Below are positions 15,149 through 23,886 of a stretch of DNA of 40,926 bases, in pieces. The stretch comes from JAOZTV01 sp965371805. Lineage in GTDB: Bacteria > Acidobacteriota > Aminicenantia > UBA2199. Within the stretch, counting starts at the first letter, position 1. Each line of letters opens with the position of its first letter. The stretch spans positions 1 to 40,926 of the forward strand of contig CBDUZW010000047.1 in the NCBI GenBank assembly GCA_965371805.1, given 5' to 3'. The translations under genes were made by a program, and so were the position numbers. Below the pieces are notes generated by a model. It was not told the origin of the DNA. It searched no databases and worked only from the letters and a program-made list of their open reading frames with translations.

Positions 15149-17602
15149 ATGGCGAACAATATGCGAACAGAGAGAGCAAACAAAAGTTATATACCATTAA
15201 GGATCCACTCAGTATTTTCGAGAGGCAATGGTGCTGTTTCCCCATCTGAACTTGCAGATAAATTACTGGCAAAAGAGATAGATATACTTGCAATATCTGA
15301 TCCATTTTCTGTCGTTGGATGGGAAAAATTCAGAAAAGCAGCTCAGTCAAGAAATATGAAATTTTTACCGGGTATCGAAATAAAACTTAGAAATTCAGAT
15401 TCTATGGTCATGTTCCCGAAGAACCGGAATGGATATTTATCGATCCTTTCCTCTTTTAATAGAAAAAAATTTTCTAATATGACGGACGTGATAATCATTT
15501 TTATTTCCGGACAAACTGATCGGATCCAGGCTAAGCAGAAGTTCAAGAGAATAATAGAAAACCAGAAAAACTGTGACATATATATCGGATTGGAATGGAA
15601 CAGTAAATCATGGATGCAGGATCTTATCGAAACGTTCAACATGCCTGTCGTATGGGCACAACCGGTAAAATGGATAGATGATCCCGAAAAGTATTTAGTA
15701 AGTTTTTCTGTCTTTAACCACTATCCTATACAGGATATGAATCCCGCAATGAGCATCAAAAACGGTTTTATAAGTTATAATGCCGTCCTTAAACGATGGC
15801 ATAACCTTGGAAAACTTGCAATGTCAAATACGTTCAAACTTGCAGACAAAATAAGCTTTGATTTTTCACAGATAAGGGATAATCTTATCAATAATTTTCC
15901 CGGGACAGCGCACGATATATTAACAGGAAAAATAAATACTGCATTAAACGAAAATAAGGCATCAGAACAGGAACAAAAAAGAGCATTCAGGGAATTAAAA
16001 CGTACAGGAGAGATGGCTTTTTCAAATTATTTTTTGATTGCAGCTGAAATTGCAGATTTTTGCAAAGTGAACAAGATCTATTTTAATACCAGAGGTTCAG
16101 GAGCATCTTCTTTCATGCTTTATCTCCTGGGAATATCCAAGGTAAATCCCCTGAAATACAATCTCCTGTTTGAGCGTTTTGTAAACAGATTAAGAGAAGC
16201 CTTACCCGACATTGACATTGATATCGAGTCTTCAAGAAGACCCGAAGTTCTTAAATGGGTATTTAAAAAATATGGAACAAAAGTTGCATTTATTTCAACT
16301 CATAAGTTTTTTGGAGCACGATCCGCCCTTTATGAAGTTTTAAGATCCTATGGATACAGTCCTGAAGATGCACATAAATTCGGAAAAGCGCTATCACCTT
16401 TTGCAAAACCTTCAGAATTAGATGGAATGGGATCGGGGAGCACAAAATCCATTTACCACCAGGCATCACTTTTAGATGGAGTTTATAAGGAATTATCTGT
16501 TCATCTTGGTGGCGTTATTTTTTCAAATGAAGATATTGAGCAAACCTTCCCTATCCACTATTCTCCCGAAGGCTATCGGCAGGTGATCTGGGATAAAGAC
16601 AGTATTGAAAGATTACAAATTTACAAGCTTGATCTACTCGGTGTAAGAGGTTTTGATCTTATTTCAAAAGAGATTCAAATAGGAAACATCGATTTTTTTA
16701 ATAAAAAGGTCTGGGAGGATATCCGGTCGGCAGGAACCATTGGGTGTTTCCAGATGGAAAGCCCTCTCGCAAGAGATGCTTTACAGAAAACAAAGCCAAA
16801 AAATCTTTTTGAATTAGCAATTGCAATTGCAATTATAAGACCGGGACCATCCAAATCCGGCATGAAAGAACTATATATTAACAACAATATCAGAGACAGA
16901 TATTTATTGAGAACCTTTCCAAATAGCAGAGGCGCTGTTATCTTTGAGGAGCAAATATCTGTATTATTATCCGGTATTACTGGATGGAGCCTTGAATATT
17001 CTGAAAAAGTCCGAAGAGATCTGAAGAAAAAAAAAGGTGAAATCCACAAGCATAATTTCATAGAAAGAGGCAGAAATAATGGGTGGAGCACCAAAGATCT
17101 TGAAAGGTATTGGAAACTGGCATCCGACTTTTCCCTATATGCATTCAACCAGGCACATAGTGTTTCCTATGCTTACTCCGCCTACATTTCGGCATGGTCC
17201 AAAACAAAAGATCCGGTTTCATTTTTTATAGGCATTTTGAATGCAGGAAGTGGATACTATCCAGTTTCATTCTATATTATTGAGGCAAAAAAAACAGGCA
17301 TAAAATTTCTGCCCCCAGAGATAAACAAAAGTAATCTGGGATTTTCAAAGGAATCTGGTTTTATCAGAACAGGTCTGCTGTTTATAAAGGGAATAGGCGG
17401 CAAAGCCGGGGAAAAAATAATAAGAGGGAAAGGGTTGGGGTACTTATCAATTGAAGATTTTTTAACAAAAACAAATTTGGGAGAAAAAGATCTGTCAATA
17501 TTAATAGCTGTATCCACCTTTGGTTTCTTAGGTCTAAATAAATTCACAAGAGAACAACAAAAAAAAAACTGGGAGAACTATCTTGGATTTATACCGGAAT
17601 AA
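15149..17602 (+). CDS. Short DnaE-type DNA polymerase III alpha subunit (mutasome type)
   Basis: An 817-residue C-family polymerase, against about 1160 for replicative DnaE. Catalytic aspartates are present: Asp354 and Asp356 (LPDIDIDIE) and Asp495 (IYKLDLLG). Palm and finger motifs (GCFQMESPLARDAL, IIRPGPSKSG, FEEQISVLLS, FNQAHSVSYAYSAYISAW) and a helix-hairpin-helix region follow; the protein then ends, so the OB fold and tau-binding tail are absent. The N-terminal PHP domain is degenerate: the usual HxH is replaced around LRIHSVFSR and the DH motif is SDP, so proofreading nuclease activity should be lost. The direct-repeat operator spans codons 2-7. ATG 15161 is an alternative start. A damage-induced partner of DinB is inferred. 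Confidence 0.9.
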   Translation: MANNMRTERANKSYIPLRIHSVFSRGNGAVSPSELADKLLAKEIDILAISDPFSVVGWEKFRKAAQSRNMKFLPGIEIKLRNSDSMVMFPKNRNGYLSILSSFNRKKFSNMTDVIIIFISGQTDRIQAKQKFKRIIENQKNCDIYIGLEWNSKSWMQDLIETFNMPVVWAQPVKWIDDPEKYLVSFSVFNHYPIQDMNPAMSIKNGFISYNAVLKRWHNLGKLAMSNTFKLADKISFDFSQIRDNLINNFPGTAHDILTGKINTALNENKASEQEQKRAFRELKRTGEMAFSNYFLIAAEIADFCKVNKIYFNTRGSGASSFMLYLLGISKVNPLKYNLLFERFVNRLREALPDIDIDIESSRRPEVLKWVFKKYGTKVAFISTHKFFGARSALYEVLRSYGYSPEDAHKFGKALSPFAKPSELDGMGSGSTKSIYHQASLLDGVYKELSVHLGGVIFSNEDIEQTFPIHYSPEGYRQVIWDKDSIERLQIYKLDLLGVRGFDLISKEIQIGNIDFFNKKVWEDIRSAGTIGCFQMESPLARDALQKTKPKNLFELAIAIAIIRPGPSKSGMKELYINNNIRDRYLLRTFPNSRGAVIFEEQISVLLSGITGWSLEYSEKVRRDLKKKKGEIHKHNFIERGRNNGWSTKDLERYWKLASDFSLYAFNQAHSVSYAYSAYISAWSKTKDPVSFFIGILNAGSGYYPVSFYIIEAKKTGIKFLPPEINKSNLGFSKESGFIRTGLLFIKGIGGKAGEKIIRGKGLGYLSIEDFLTKTNLGEKDLSILIAVSTFGFLGLNKFTREQQKKNWENYLGFIPE
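15152..15168 (+). promoter_or_regulatory. LexA-like direct-repeat operator of the dnaE-like gene
   Basis: GCGAAC-AATAT-GCGAAC, identical to the dinB site except in the middle of the spacer. It begins 9 bases after the -10 box and lies inside the first codons, so a bound repressor would sit over the transcription start and the translation start. Confidence 0.75.
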
Positions 17603-17614
17603 GTCAATTTTGAA

Positions 17615-18310
17615 TTACTTGTCTCTATACCATATCCCTGTCCATTCAGGGATTATATTCTTAGATAAGGATTTAACCGATTTTCTCATTTCCTGTCCAA
17701 AGAAAAACCCCATTATTCTTTGAGCTTCCTTATTGTCCCTAAACATATATGATGTATCAATCTCTTTTTTTTTAAAACCATATCCATTTTCCAGAAGAAC
17801 ATAAAATGCAGCAAGCATTTCATTAGGTGGTTTTGGAGAAGTACAATTCGTACCCAATGTTTCAATAAAACAAATCTGTCCACTCTCATCTAATAATTCA
17901 GAAGCCTGACTGATCAGCTGCTCTGCGACCTCAGCTGTATTACCCGGATGATCGCATATTGTGTGCCCAAAGGCCCATCCTTCAATAAAAATATCATAGG
18001 TTTCTTTGATAGAATTTAAATTCAGATTATCACATTTCTCAAATTTAATTTTCCCGGCATATGGCAAGAGGTTGGATTTAGCTTGATTGAGCATATTTAT
18101 TTCTCTGTCTAATCCACATACAGACCTTACCAAAGAAATGTATTTAGCTGTTACCCTCCCGGTCCCAATCCCAGCCTCTATTACATCTTTATTTTTCCAG
18201 TCAAATAAAGATAATAATGTTTTTTGCAGATTATTCTGATAATCTTCATGATTAACAAGTTCATCATACTCTTTAGAGAACCTGTCATAAATTTCATAAT
18301 ATGTGGGCAT
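17615..18310 (-). CDS. Class I SAM-dependent methyltransferase, coupled to the CULT gene
   Basis: A 231-residue Rossmann methyltransferase of the UbiE/type-11 kind. Motif I is VIEAGIGTGRVT (about 39-50); the acidic residue binding the SAM ribose is in VCGLDRE; YDRFSKEYDELV at the N-terminus is a common family opening; a post-motif EGWAFGHTICDHPGN replaces the usual motif II region. The substrate is not evident. The start overlaps the CULT stop by one base (TAATG) with GGAG upstream, so the two are co-translated. It converges on the dnaE-like gene with 12 bases between stops. It does not look like protein isoaspartyl methyltransferase by motif. Confidence 0.8.
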   Translation of the reverse strand: MPTYYEIYDRFSKEYDELVNHEDYQNNLQKTLLSLFDWKNKDVIEAGIGTGRVTAKYISLVRSVCGLDREINMLNQAKSNLLPYAGKIKFEKCDNLNLNSIKETYDIFIEGWAFGHTICDHPGNTAEVAEQLISQASELLDESGQICFIETLGTNCTSPKPPNEMLAAFYVLLENGYGFKKKEIDTSYMFRDNKEAQRIMGFFFGQEMRKSVKSLSKNIIPEWTGIWYRDK

Positions 18311-18729
18311 TATATATCTCCATCTAACTTAGCCAATATCAATCCATAAAAACTATCACTCACTTTTTGAAAATACCAGCCAAGATGCTCACTGCATTTT
18401 CTACATGCAACAAGACTCCATGTATAACCCGGAAACCAGGTTGCTATATCTGTCGGGACCCCCTGAATAATACAACCGGATGTATTGGCAAAACATCCTA
18501 TTGTAAATCTTATATTATGCGGGTTTATAAATTCAAAAGAGAAGCTTCCATCAATAAAGATCTCTTCTGAATGAGATGTGATTTTATTCAAACAGAGTTT
18601 ACAAAATATATCTCTTTTAAATTTCTCTTTTACATCTGATTTTTGTTTACTTTCCACTTTCCGGTTTTGCAAAGACTTATTTGATGATTTCAAATAAACT
18701 TTTTCTGCTTTATGTTCTTCAATCATCAT
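18310..18729 (-). CDS. CULT-domain protein (bacterial cereblon-like)
   Basis: A 139-residue protein with a charged N-terminal tail (1-40) and one CULT domain, the fold of the thalidomide-binding part of human cereblon. Zinc ligands are Cys43/Cys46 (FCKLC) and Cys109/Cys112 (ACRKC). The three aromatic-cage tryptophans are Trp98, Trp104 and Trp118 in WFPGYTW and HLGW; their spacing (6 and 14) equals Trp380, Trp386 and Trp400 of human cereblon. FINPH and GVPTDIATWFPGY also align with the human protein. Human cereblon recognises cyclic imides, including C-terminal ones on proteins; the bacterial role is unknown. No signal peptide, so cytosolic. It is first in an operon with the methyltransferase. 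Confidence 0.9.
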   Translation of the reverse strand: MMIEEHKAEKVYLKSSNKSLQNRKVESKQKSDVKEKFKRDIFCKLCLNKITSHSEEIFIDGSFSFEFINPHNIRFTIGCFANTSGCIIQGVPTDIATWFPGYTWSLVACRKCSEHLGWYFQKVSDSFYGLILAKLDGDI

Positions 18730-18743
18730 TTTAATTCATTTTG

Positions 18744-18772
18744 ATTATATAGATTTAATATTTTTAAGTCAA
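18744..18772 (-). promoter_or_regulatory. Promoter of the CULT-methyltransferase operon
   Basis: On the minus strand: TTGACT (18767-18772), 17 bases, TATAAT (18744-18749). The leader is only about 7 bases and lacks a Shine-Dalgarno. Confidence 0.75.
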
Positions 18773-18852
18773 AAAAAAAACAATAAAACTCAAAAACAAG
18801 TCCTCTAAAGAAAATTTTATGTTATCATAGCGGTGAAATTTCAGGATGAATT

Positions 18853-19719
18853 ATGAACAAAACAAGACTTAAAGCAGATATTTTACTTTTAATAACAGCA
18901 ATTGTATGGGGTAGTGCCTTTTCTGCTCAGAGAGTTGCAGCAGAGAATATAGGACCATTCCTTTTCAACGGAAGCAGATTTCTTCTTGGTGGATTAATAC
19001 TATTACCATTTGCATTAAAAAGAAGAAAGAAAATAGGCTCTGCTGGATTGATATGGGTAATACCTGCGGGAATATTGATATATATAGCGGGTTTCTTTCA
19101 GCAGGCTGGACTAGAGTATACCACTGCAGGCAATGCAGGGTTTATTACAAGTTTATATGTGATTTTTGTTCCCATAATACTTCTTATAGTTTTCAAACAG
19201 CGCCAGGGACCCTTAACCTGGACAGGTGCATTAGTTGCAGTAACAGGACTTTTCCTCCTGAGTATTGGAGATAATTTTACCCTTCAGAAAGGCGATGTTC
19301 TTGAATTTATCGGCTCTTTTTTCTGGGCAATGCAGGTTGTCCTCGTATCAAAAAGCATAAAACAAATTGACATCTTTCAGTTTGCCACAGGACAGGCAAT
19401 AATTGCAGGCAGCCTTAACCTTATTACCGGACTGATCTTTGAAACAAATTCCATGGCAGGGTTTTCAATAGCCTGGTGGACAGTCGTCTATACCGGTGTT
19501 TTTTCAGTAAGCCTTGCCTACACCCTTCAAGTTGCCGGGCAGAGACATGCACCTCCAACCGATTCAGCAATCATACTGAGCTTAGAAGCATTTTTTGCAG
19601 CATTTTTCGGATATATTTTATTAAATGAAGGATTTTCGGAGAGACAATTACTGGGATGCCTCTTAATGATCATTGGAATATTAATTGTACAGATAAAACG
19701 AAAATCCTCTAAGAAATAA
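18853..19719 (+). CDS. EamA/DMT-family transporter
   Basis: A 288-residue inner-membrane protein with about ten hydrophobic helices in two EamA halves (about 5-137 and 150-283). WGSAFSAQRVAAENIGPF is the typical first-helix signature, and PTDSAIILSLEAFFAAFFGYILLNE the typical signature of the second half. Members export metabolites or amino acids; the substrate cannot be read from the sequence. A weak AGGA precedes ATG. It is divergent from the CULT operon and convergent with the alcohol dehydrogenase gene, 9 bases apart. Confidence 0.88.
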   Translation: MNKTRLKADILLLITAIVWGSAFSAQRVAAENIGPFLFNGSRFLLGGLILLPFALKRRKKIGSAGLIWVIPAGILIYIAGFFQQAGLEYTTAGNAGFITSLYVIFVPIILLIVFKQRQGPLTWTGALVAVTGLFLLSIGDNFTLQKGDVLEFIGSFFWAMQVVLVSKSIKQIDIFQFATGQAIIAGSLNLITGLIFETNSMAGFSIAWWTVVYTGVFSVSLAYTLQVAGQRHAPPTDSAIILSLEAFFAAFFGYILLNEGFSERQLLGCLLMIIGILIVQIKRKSSKK

Positions 19720-19728
19720 AAAATATAT

Positions 19729-20874
19729 TTATTCAGCTAAGTTTAATATCTCAAGAATATTTTTCTTCGGATATGATTTGGCCATTCCCCATAAAGTTCC
19801 CTGCTTAAATGCTTTTTCTGTAATTAGATTAAATGACTCTTTAGTGATCTTTTCTTCGGAAAGCCTCACAGGGGCTTTTATAGATCTAAACCATGTTTCT
19901 AATGAATCAATTCCCTCTTCAATTGATTCTTTTCCAAAAACTTCTTTAGCAAAACGTTTAAACTGATCCTTATTTTCATCTTTATACCATTTCATCCAGG
20001 CTGGAATAATTATTGATAATCCGGCACCATGTGGAATATCATGAACACCGCTAATGCCATGTTCTATCATATGATTTGGAAAGGAATAGCCACCCACTCC
20101 GGAACTTGTTGTCCCATTTAGAGCCAATGTTGCTGTCCACATAAACTCAGCTCTCGCCTCATAATTATCAGGTTCTCTTAAAATAATCTCAGTAGTCCTA
20201 ATAACAGTTTTAATAATGCTCTCCACAAACATATTCATGATTTCCGGACCACTTGTTCTTGTTAGATAACCTTCTATAACATGAGAAATTATATCAACAG
20301 CACTATAGGCTGTATAATTATCTGGTACTGTAAATGTTAATTCCGGATTTAGTATTGATGTTTTTGGAAAACATGCAGGAGATCCCATACCCAGTTTTTC
20401 CTTTGTCTCTTCATTTGTCAGAACAAAACCTGAATTCATCTCACTTGCAGTCGCAGCAAGAGTAACAATATTATAAATTGATAAAGCATCTGTTATTTTT
20501 GTGCCTGTATAAAAATCGACAGCTTTACAATCCAGTTTAATCGCTGCAGCTATTGCCTTTACAGAATCCATAACAGATCCGCCGCCGACACCCAAAACTG
20601 CATCAACATTCTTTTCTTTTCCAAGAGATGCTGCTTTATCAACATCTTTCATCCTTGGATTTGGTTTCATACCCCCGAATTCTTCAAATGTAATATTTGA
20701 TCCTCCTAGAGATTCTATAACCCTATTGTACAATCCATGTTTTTTAATTGAAGATGATCCATAGACCAATAATACCTTTTTTACCTTATCATCTTTTAAT
20801 ATTTTTCCAATCTGAACTTCTTTATCCTTCCCAAAAATAATCTGAGTTGGGACCTTTATAGTAAAATCCTGCAT
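19729..20874 (-). CDS. Iron-containing alcohol dehydrogenase (butanol dehydrogenase type)
   Basis: A 381-residue group III alcohol dehydrogenase. The cofactor loop is GVGGGSVMDSVKAIA (about 95-109). Metal ligands are Asp194, His198, His268 and His282 (SAVDIISH; FPNHMIEH...DIPHGAGL), with the 14-residue spacing of the last two as in E. coli YqhD. It would interconvert aldehydes and alcohols with NAD(P)H, fitting fermentation or aldehyde detoxification. AGAAGGAGG lies before ATG. It is a single gene, convergent with the DMT transporter. Confidence 0.92.
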   Translation of the reverse strand: MQDFTIKVPTQIIFGKDKEVQIGKILKDDKVKKVLLVYGSSSIKKHGLYNRVIESLGGSNITFEEFGGMKPNPRMKDVDKAASLGKEKNVDAVLGVGGGSVMDSVKAIAAAIKLDCKAVDFYTGTKITDALSIYNIVTLAATASEMNSGFVLTNEETKEKLGMGSPACFPKTSILNPELTFTVPDNYTAYSAVDIISHVIEGYLTRTSGPEIMNMFVESIIKTVIRTTEIILREPDNYEARAEFMWTATLALNGTTSSGVGGYSFPNHMIEHGISGVHDIPHGAGLSIIIPAWMKWYKDENKDQFKRFAKEVFGKESIEEGIDSLETWFRSIKAPVRLSEEKITKESFNLITEKAFKQGTLWGMAKSYPKKNILEILNLAE

Positions 20875-20991
20875 TGTAATCCTCCTTCTAAAATTATATT
20901 GTTAAATCCTAACTCTAATTAATTTTAAAGTCAAGAGAAAGAATATAAAAATGAGCTATAGATCAGGCAGCCATAAATGCCTGGGTTTTAC

Positions 20992-22155
20992 TTAATTGGT
21001 TTTTGAATCACTCAATTTTGGTCCTATAAATTGAGCTGAAATTAGGGACACTACACTTAAGGCAGCTCCGATCAAAAATGGGATCTTAAAATCAATAAGC
21101 CATAATACTCCACCTAAAAAAGGAAAAAACACAGCAGTTAAATGATTTATTGTAAAGCTGACAGCCATTGAGGGAGCAATATCTTTCGGGTCTGCCATTT
21201 TTTGGAAATATGTTTTTATCCCAATCGAGAAATTAAAAAATATATGATCAAGAATATATAATAAGCCTACTATAATTGGACTTTGTACATAGGCATATGC
21301 AATAAAAATAATGATAAGGCTTGCGTATTCCAGAGAAAGTATTTTCCTCTCACCGAATCTATTGATCCCCTTTGCTATCAGCGGTGTAAAAAAATAATTT
21401 ATTATATTATTTACAACAAAGAGGATGGTGATTAACTGTACCGAAAACCCAAAATGGTTTTTATCAACAAGAAGAAATACAGCAAAGACAACAAATATCT
21501 GTCTTCTTGCACCCGATAAAAAATTCAGAAGATAAAACAAGAAGTATCTTTTCCTAAGTATCATTTTCTTATGCTGAGCTGGTAAATTACTGTCTGATGG
21601 ATCCATAAAAAATGATCTCAATGCTGCAATTATAACAAGTAAACCAATTGCTAAAAAAATCATCTTTAATGACAAATATCTGGACAGAATCCATATTGAA
21701 ACACCTACCCAGATATTAGCCAGTGCTGCAATACTCCTTAATCTCCCAAGTACCGTGGCAGCAGATTTTTTATCAAAATGCTGCAGGGTCAAAGATTGAT
21801 TTGTCGTTTCAAAATAGTGAAATCCGGTTGACATTATCAAGGTTGTAAATATCAGTCCAAGATTACTCGGGAAGAACCCGACAATTGCAACACCAACTCC
21901 CAGAATAAAAACAGAAATTGAGGACAGCTTATGCTCTTTAACAATCAGAAGTATAAACACTACAAGTAGTGCCAAAAAACCAGGGACTTCTCTGATAGAT
22001 TGAATGACTCCCATCCAGAATCCATTGACATCCACCTCTTCAACTGCGAAATTATTAAAAAGAGTACGCCATCCCTGAAACCCGACAGCAGAGGCAATCG
22101 TAAGTAAAAATAAAAATTTATATATAGTTTTTTTTCTATATTCAATATTTTTCAT
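20992..22155 (-). CDS. MFS transporter
   Basis: A 387-residue major-facilitator protein with about twelve hydrophobic helices and a short basic loop between the halves (about 195-205). The start could be GTG 22158 or ATG 22155; I prefer ATG (MKNIEYRKK), which lies 5 bases after a TATAAT box with no Shine-Dalgarno. Helix 1 is followed by RTLFNNFAVEEV. The substrate is unknown. It ends about 115 bases upstream of the alcohol dehydrogenase on the same strand, probably a separate unit. Confidence 0.85.
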   Translation of the reverse strand: MKNIEYRKKTIYKFLFLLTIASAVGFQGWRTLFNNFAVEEVDVNGFWMGVIQSIREVPGFLALLVVFILLIVKEHKLSSISVFILGVGVAIVGFFPSNLGLIFTTLIMSTGFHYFETTNQSLTLQHFDKKSAATVLGRLRSIAALANIWVGVSIWILSRYLSLKMIFLAIGLLVIIAALRSFFMDPSDSNLPAQHKKMILRKRYFLFYLLNFLSGARRQIFVVFAVFLLVDKNHFGFSVQLITILFVVNNIINYFFTPLIAKGINRFGERKILSLEYASLIIIFIAYAYVQSPIIVGLLYILDHIFFNFSIGIKTYFQKMADPKDIAPSMAVSFTINHLTAVFFPFLGGVLWLIDFKIPFLIGAALSVVSLISAQFIGPKLSDSKTN

Positions 22156-22160
22156 CACTC

Positions 22161-22189
22161 ATTATAACAATTTATGATGTTGCTGAAAA
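22161..22189 (-). promoter_or_regulatory. Possible promoter of the MFS gene
   Basis: On the minus strand: TTTTCA (22184-22189), 17 bases, TATAAT (22161-22166), then 5 bases to ATG. The -35 is weak; the -10 is perfect. Confidence 0.5.
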
Positions 22190-22235
22190 GAATAAAGGAA
22201 GACATTAAAAAATTGACTCTTTCTAAACATTTTAA

Positions 22236-23597
22236 TTATTTATAAGCATCATAGTAAAAAGGATGCAGCATTCTATAATGCCCTACAATTTTGGGATACT
22301 CTCCCCTTAATAATTCCATTTCATTTAAAACAGAACCAATTGCCCAGAGATTTATTACCAGTGGTATCCCGTCTATTTTCCTATTACTGACTATTCCAAT
22401 GTGATCATAAATTGTCCCGTTGTTTACACCAGTATCCATTAATACGATATCTCCTGCTTTCCATTCTCCGGGAACTTCCTTTGGAGTTTTATTGGTCAGG
22501 ATCCGGGCATTAAGATCAAAATATTTTTTTAAATTCCTTGTTCTTCTATGATCTATATTTGCATTTGGATTCGATATATTTCTGTATCTTCCAGGATTTA
22601 AGATTATATCTTCATAGAGTAGAGCCTGGAGATCAATATTTAATACTCTCAGAGATCTTATCACCAGGTCAGTACAAACTCCCTTGGATCTATCGAGATC
22701 TCCCATTGGGTAAGTAAGAGGGATTATAGCCGTTGCATCTCTTGTATAAACACATCCTTTTTTTACTAATTCCAGAGCTCTTTCTAATATTTTTTTGTTT
22801 ACATAGCCATCACTATTGAAAATTTCAGACTGTTTTTTACTTTTATAAACCTCTACTATTGCCATCTGTTTCGGAATCTGTGCAACGATCTGTTTTAGCT
22901 CTGTGTTTTTTACAGCGATACAACCAAGGGTCCAGTCACTGTCAGATCCAGGGTCTCCTCCATGGATCTTAATTGAACTACCAAGTATGGTGTTTTGAGG
23001 AGGCATTTTCCCTTTATTAATTGCCGTTACGATGGATCTATACTGTTTCATATTAATAAGTTTGTTTTGCAGACCTCTTCTTGCATCCTCAATATTGGGA
23101 TAGGATATTCTTAAACTTGCATACCCATAAGTTCCATGGGGCCGCGGATTTCTATTTGTTTCACATATATAGAACCTGCCCTCAGGTGTGCAGCCGCCTC
23201 CAAGTTTTATTTTATCAGTCACAGGATTAAATCCCAGTCCAATATTAAAACTAAGTATATTCTTCCTGCCTTTTTTCAGTATAATTTTTCTCTCTTTTTT
23301 GAGTACCATTATCCATTTATCACTAACTAATTTTGCAAGTACAAAACCTGTTTTTTTGTTATCCAACTCTATCTTGATCCAGTTATTCTGTTTTTTAATT
23401 ACGTTGACCCATCTGCCATATCTTATTTTATAAATAAGTTTTGAATTGATTGAAGCCTTGGCTCTAACATTCAGTTTGGGAACTATTGGGTACACTCTGG
23501 TATTCTTATCTGATGCACTAATACTTTTTAAATCAAAGAAGAAAATAGTCACTATAAATACGAGCAGTAATACTGTTTTTTTAAAATTATTTTTCAT
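22236..23597 (-). CDS. SH3 / L,D-transpeptidase (YkuD) / DUF1287 fusion protein
   Basis: A 453-residue exported protein from ATG 23597; an ATG 15 bases upstream overlaps the -10 box and is rejected. A signal peptide covers about 5-28. A bacterial SH3 domain follows (about 32-92, PKLNVRAKASINSKLIYKI). The YkuD domain spans about 98-250, with catalytic His212 in IKIHGG and Cys226 in DWTLGCIAV. The C-terminal DUF1287 domain (about 275-445) resembles E. coli YijF, with Cys308 in RSKGVCTDLVIRS, NIDHRRTRNL and His399 in YDHIGIV, a papain-like arrangement. The protein probably binds, crosslinks or trims and cleaves peptidoglycan. The three-domain combination is unusual. Confidence 0.88.
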   Translation of the reverse strand: MKNNFKKTVLLLVFIVTIFFFDLKSISASDKNTRVYPIVPKLNVRAKASINSKLIYKIRYGRWVNVIKKQNNWIKIELDNKKTGFVLAKLVSDKWIMVLKKERKIILKKGRKNILSFNIGLGFNPVTDKIKLGGGCTPEGRFYICETNRNPRPHGTYGYASLRISYPNIEDARRGLQNKLINMKQYRSIVTAINKGKMPPQNTILGSSIKIHGGDPGSDSDWTLGCIAVKNTELKQIVAQIPKQMAIVEVYKSKKQSEIFNSDGYVNKKILERALELVKKGCVYTRDATAIIPLTYPMGDLDRSKGVCTDLVIRSLRVLNIDLQALLYEDIILNPGRYRNISNPNANIDHRRTRNLKKYFDLNARILTNKTPKEVPGEWKAGDIVLMDTGVNNGTIYDHIGIVSNRKIDGIPLVINLWAIGSVLNEMELLRGEYPKIVGHYRMLHPFYYDAYK

Positions 23598-23603
23598 ATA
23601 TTT

Positions 23604-23632
23604 ATTATACAAACTTATAAAAAAGATATCAA
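23604..23632 (-). promoter_or_regulatory. Promoter of the L,D-transpeptidase gene, predicted leaderless
   Basis: On the minus strand: TTGATA (23627-23632), 17 bases, TATAAT (23604-23609), then 6 bases to ATG 23597. No Shine-Dalgarno. Confidence 0.7.
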
Positions 23633-23886
23633 AAAAAGAGAAATTAATGAGATTCTTGACTGTCCCCTTTTTTTCTAATCAATCTCTAATTTTCTCCTCA
23701 ATATTTAAGAATTGTAACCATTCTTAAAATGAAGAAATATTAATTTAGGATTGACATTATACTGTGAATCATTTAATGTTTTTTTATGGTAAACATAATT
23801 GCTATCAGAGATTTGTTTGTGATTTATTATTTTTTCCCCAATCTATTATTTCAAATTTATGAAAACAATATAATCAAGCTATTATA

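Noticed and set aside
8048..15168. Alphaproteobacterial origin based on the LexA-like box
   Set aside because: AT-rich composition, the SufU-type SUF operon and propeller proteins do not fit; the box form alone is weak evidence of taxonomy.
17615..18310. Methyltransferase as a protein isoaspartyl repair enzyme
   Set aside because: It would suit the CULT neighbour, but the motifs are of the UbiE/type-11 kind.
23598..23612. Upstream ATG of the L,D-transpeptidase gene
   Set aside because: The codons overlap the TATAAT box, so that ATG would not be on the transcript.
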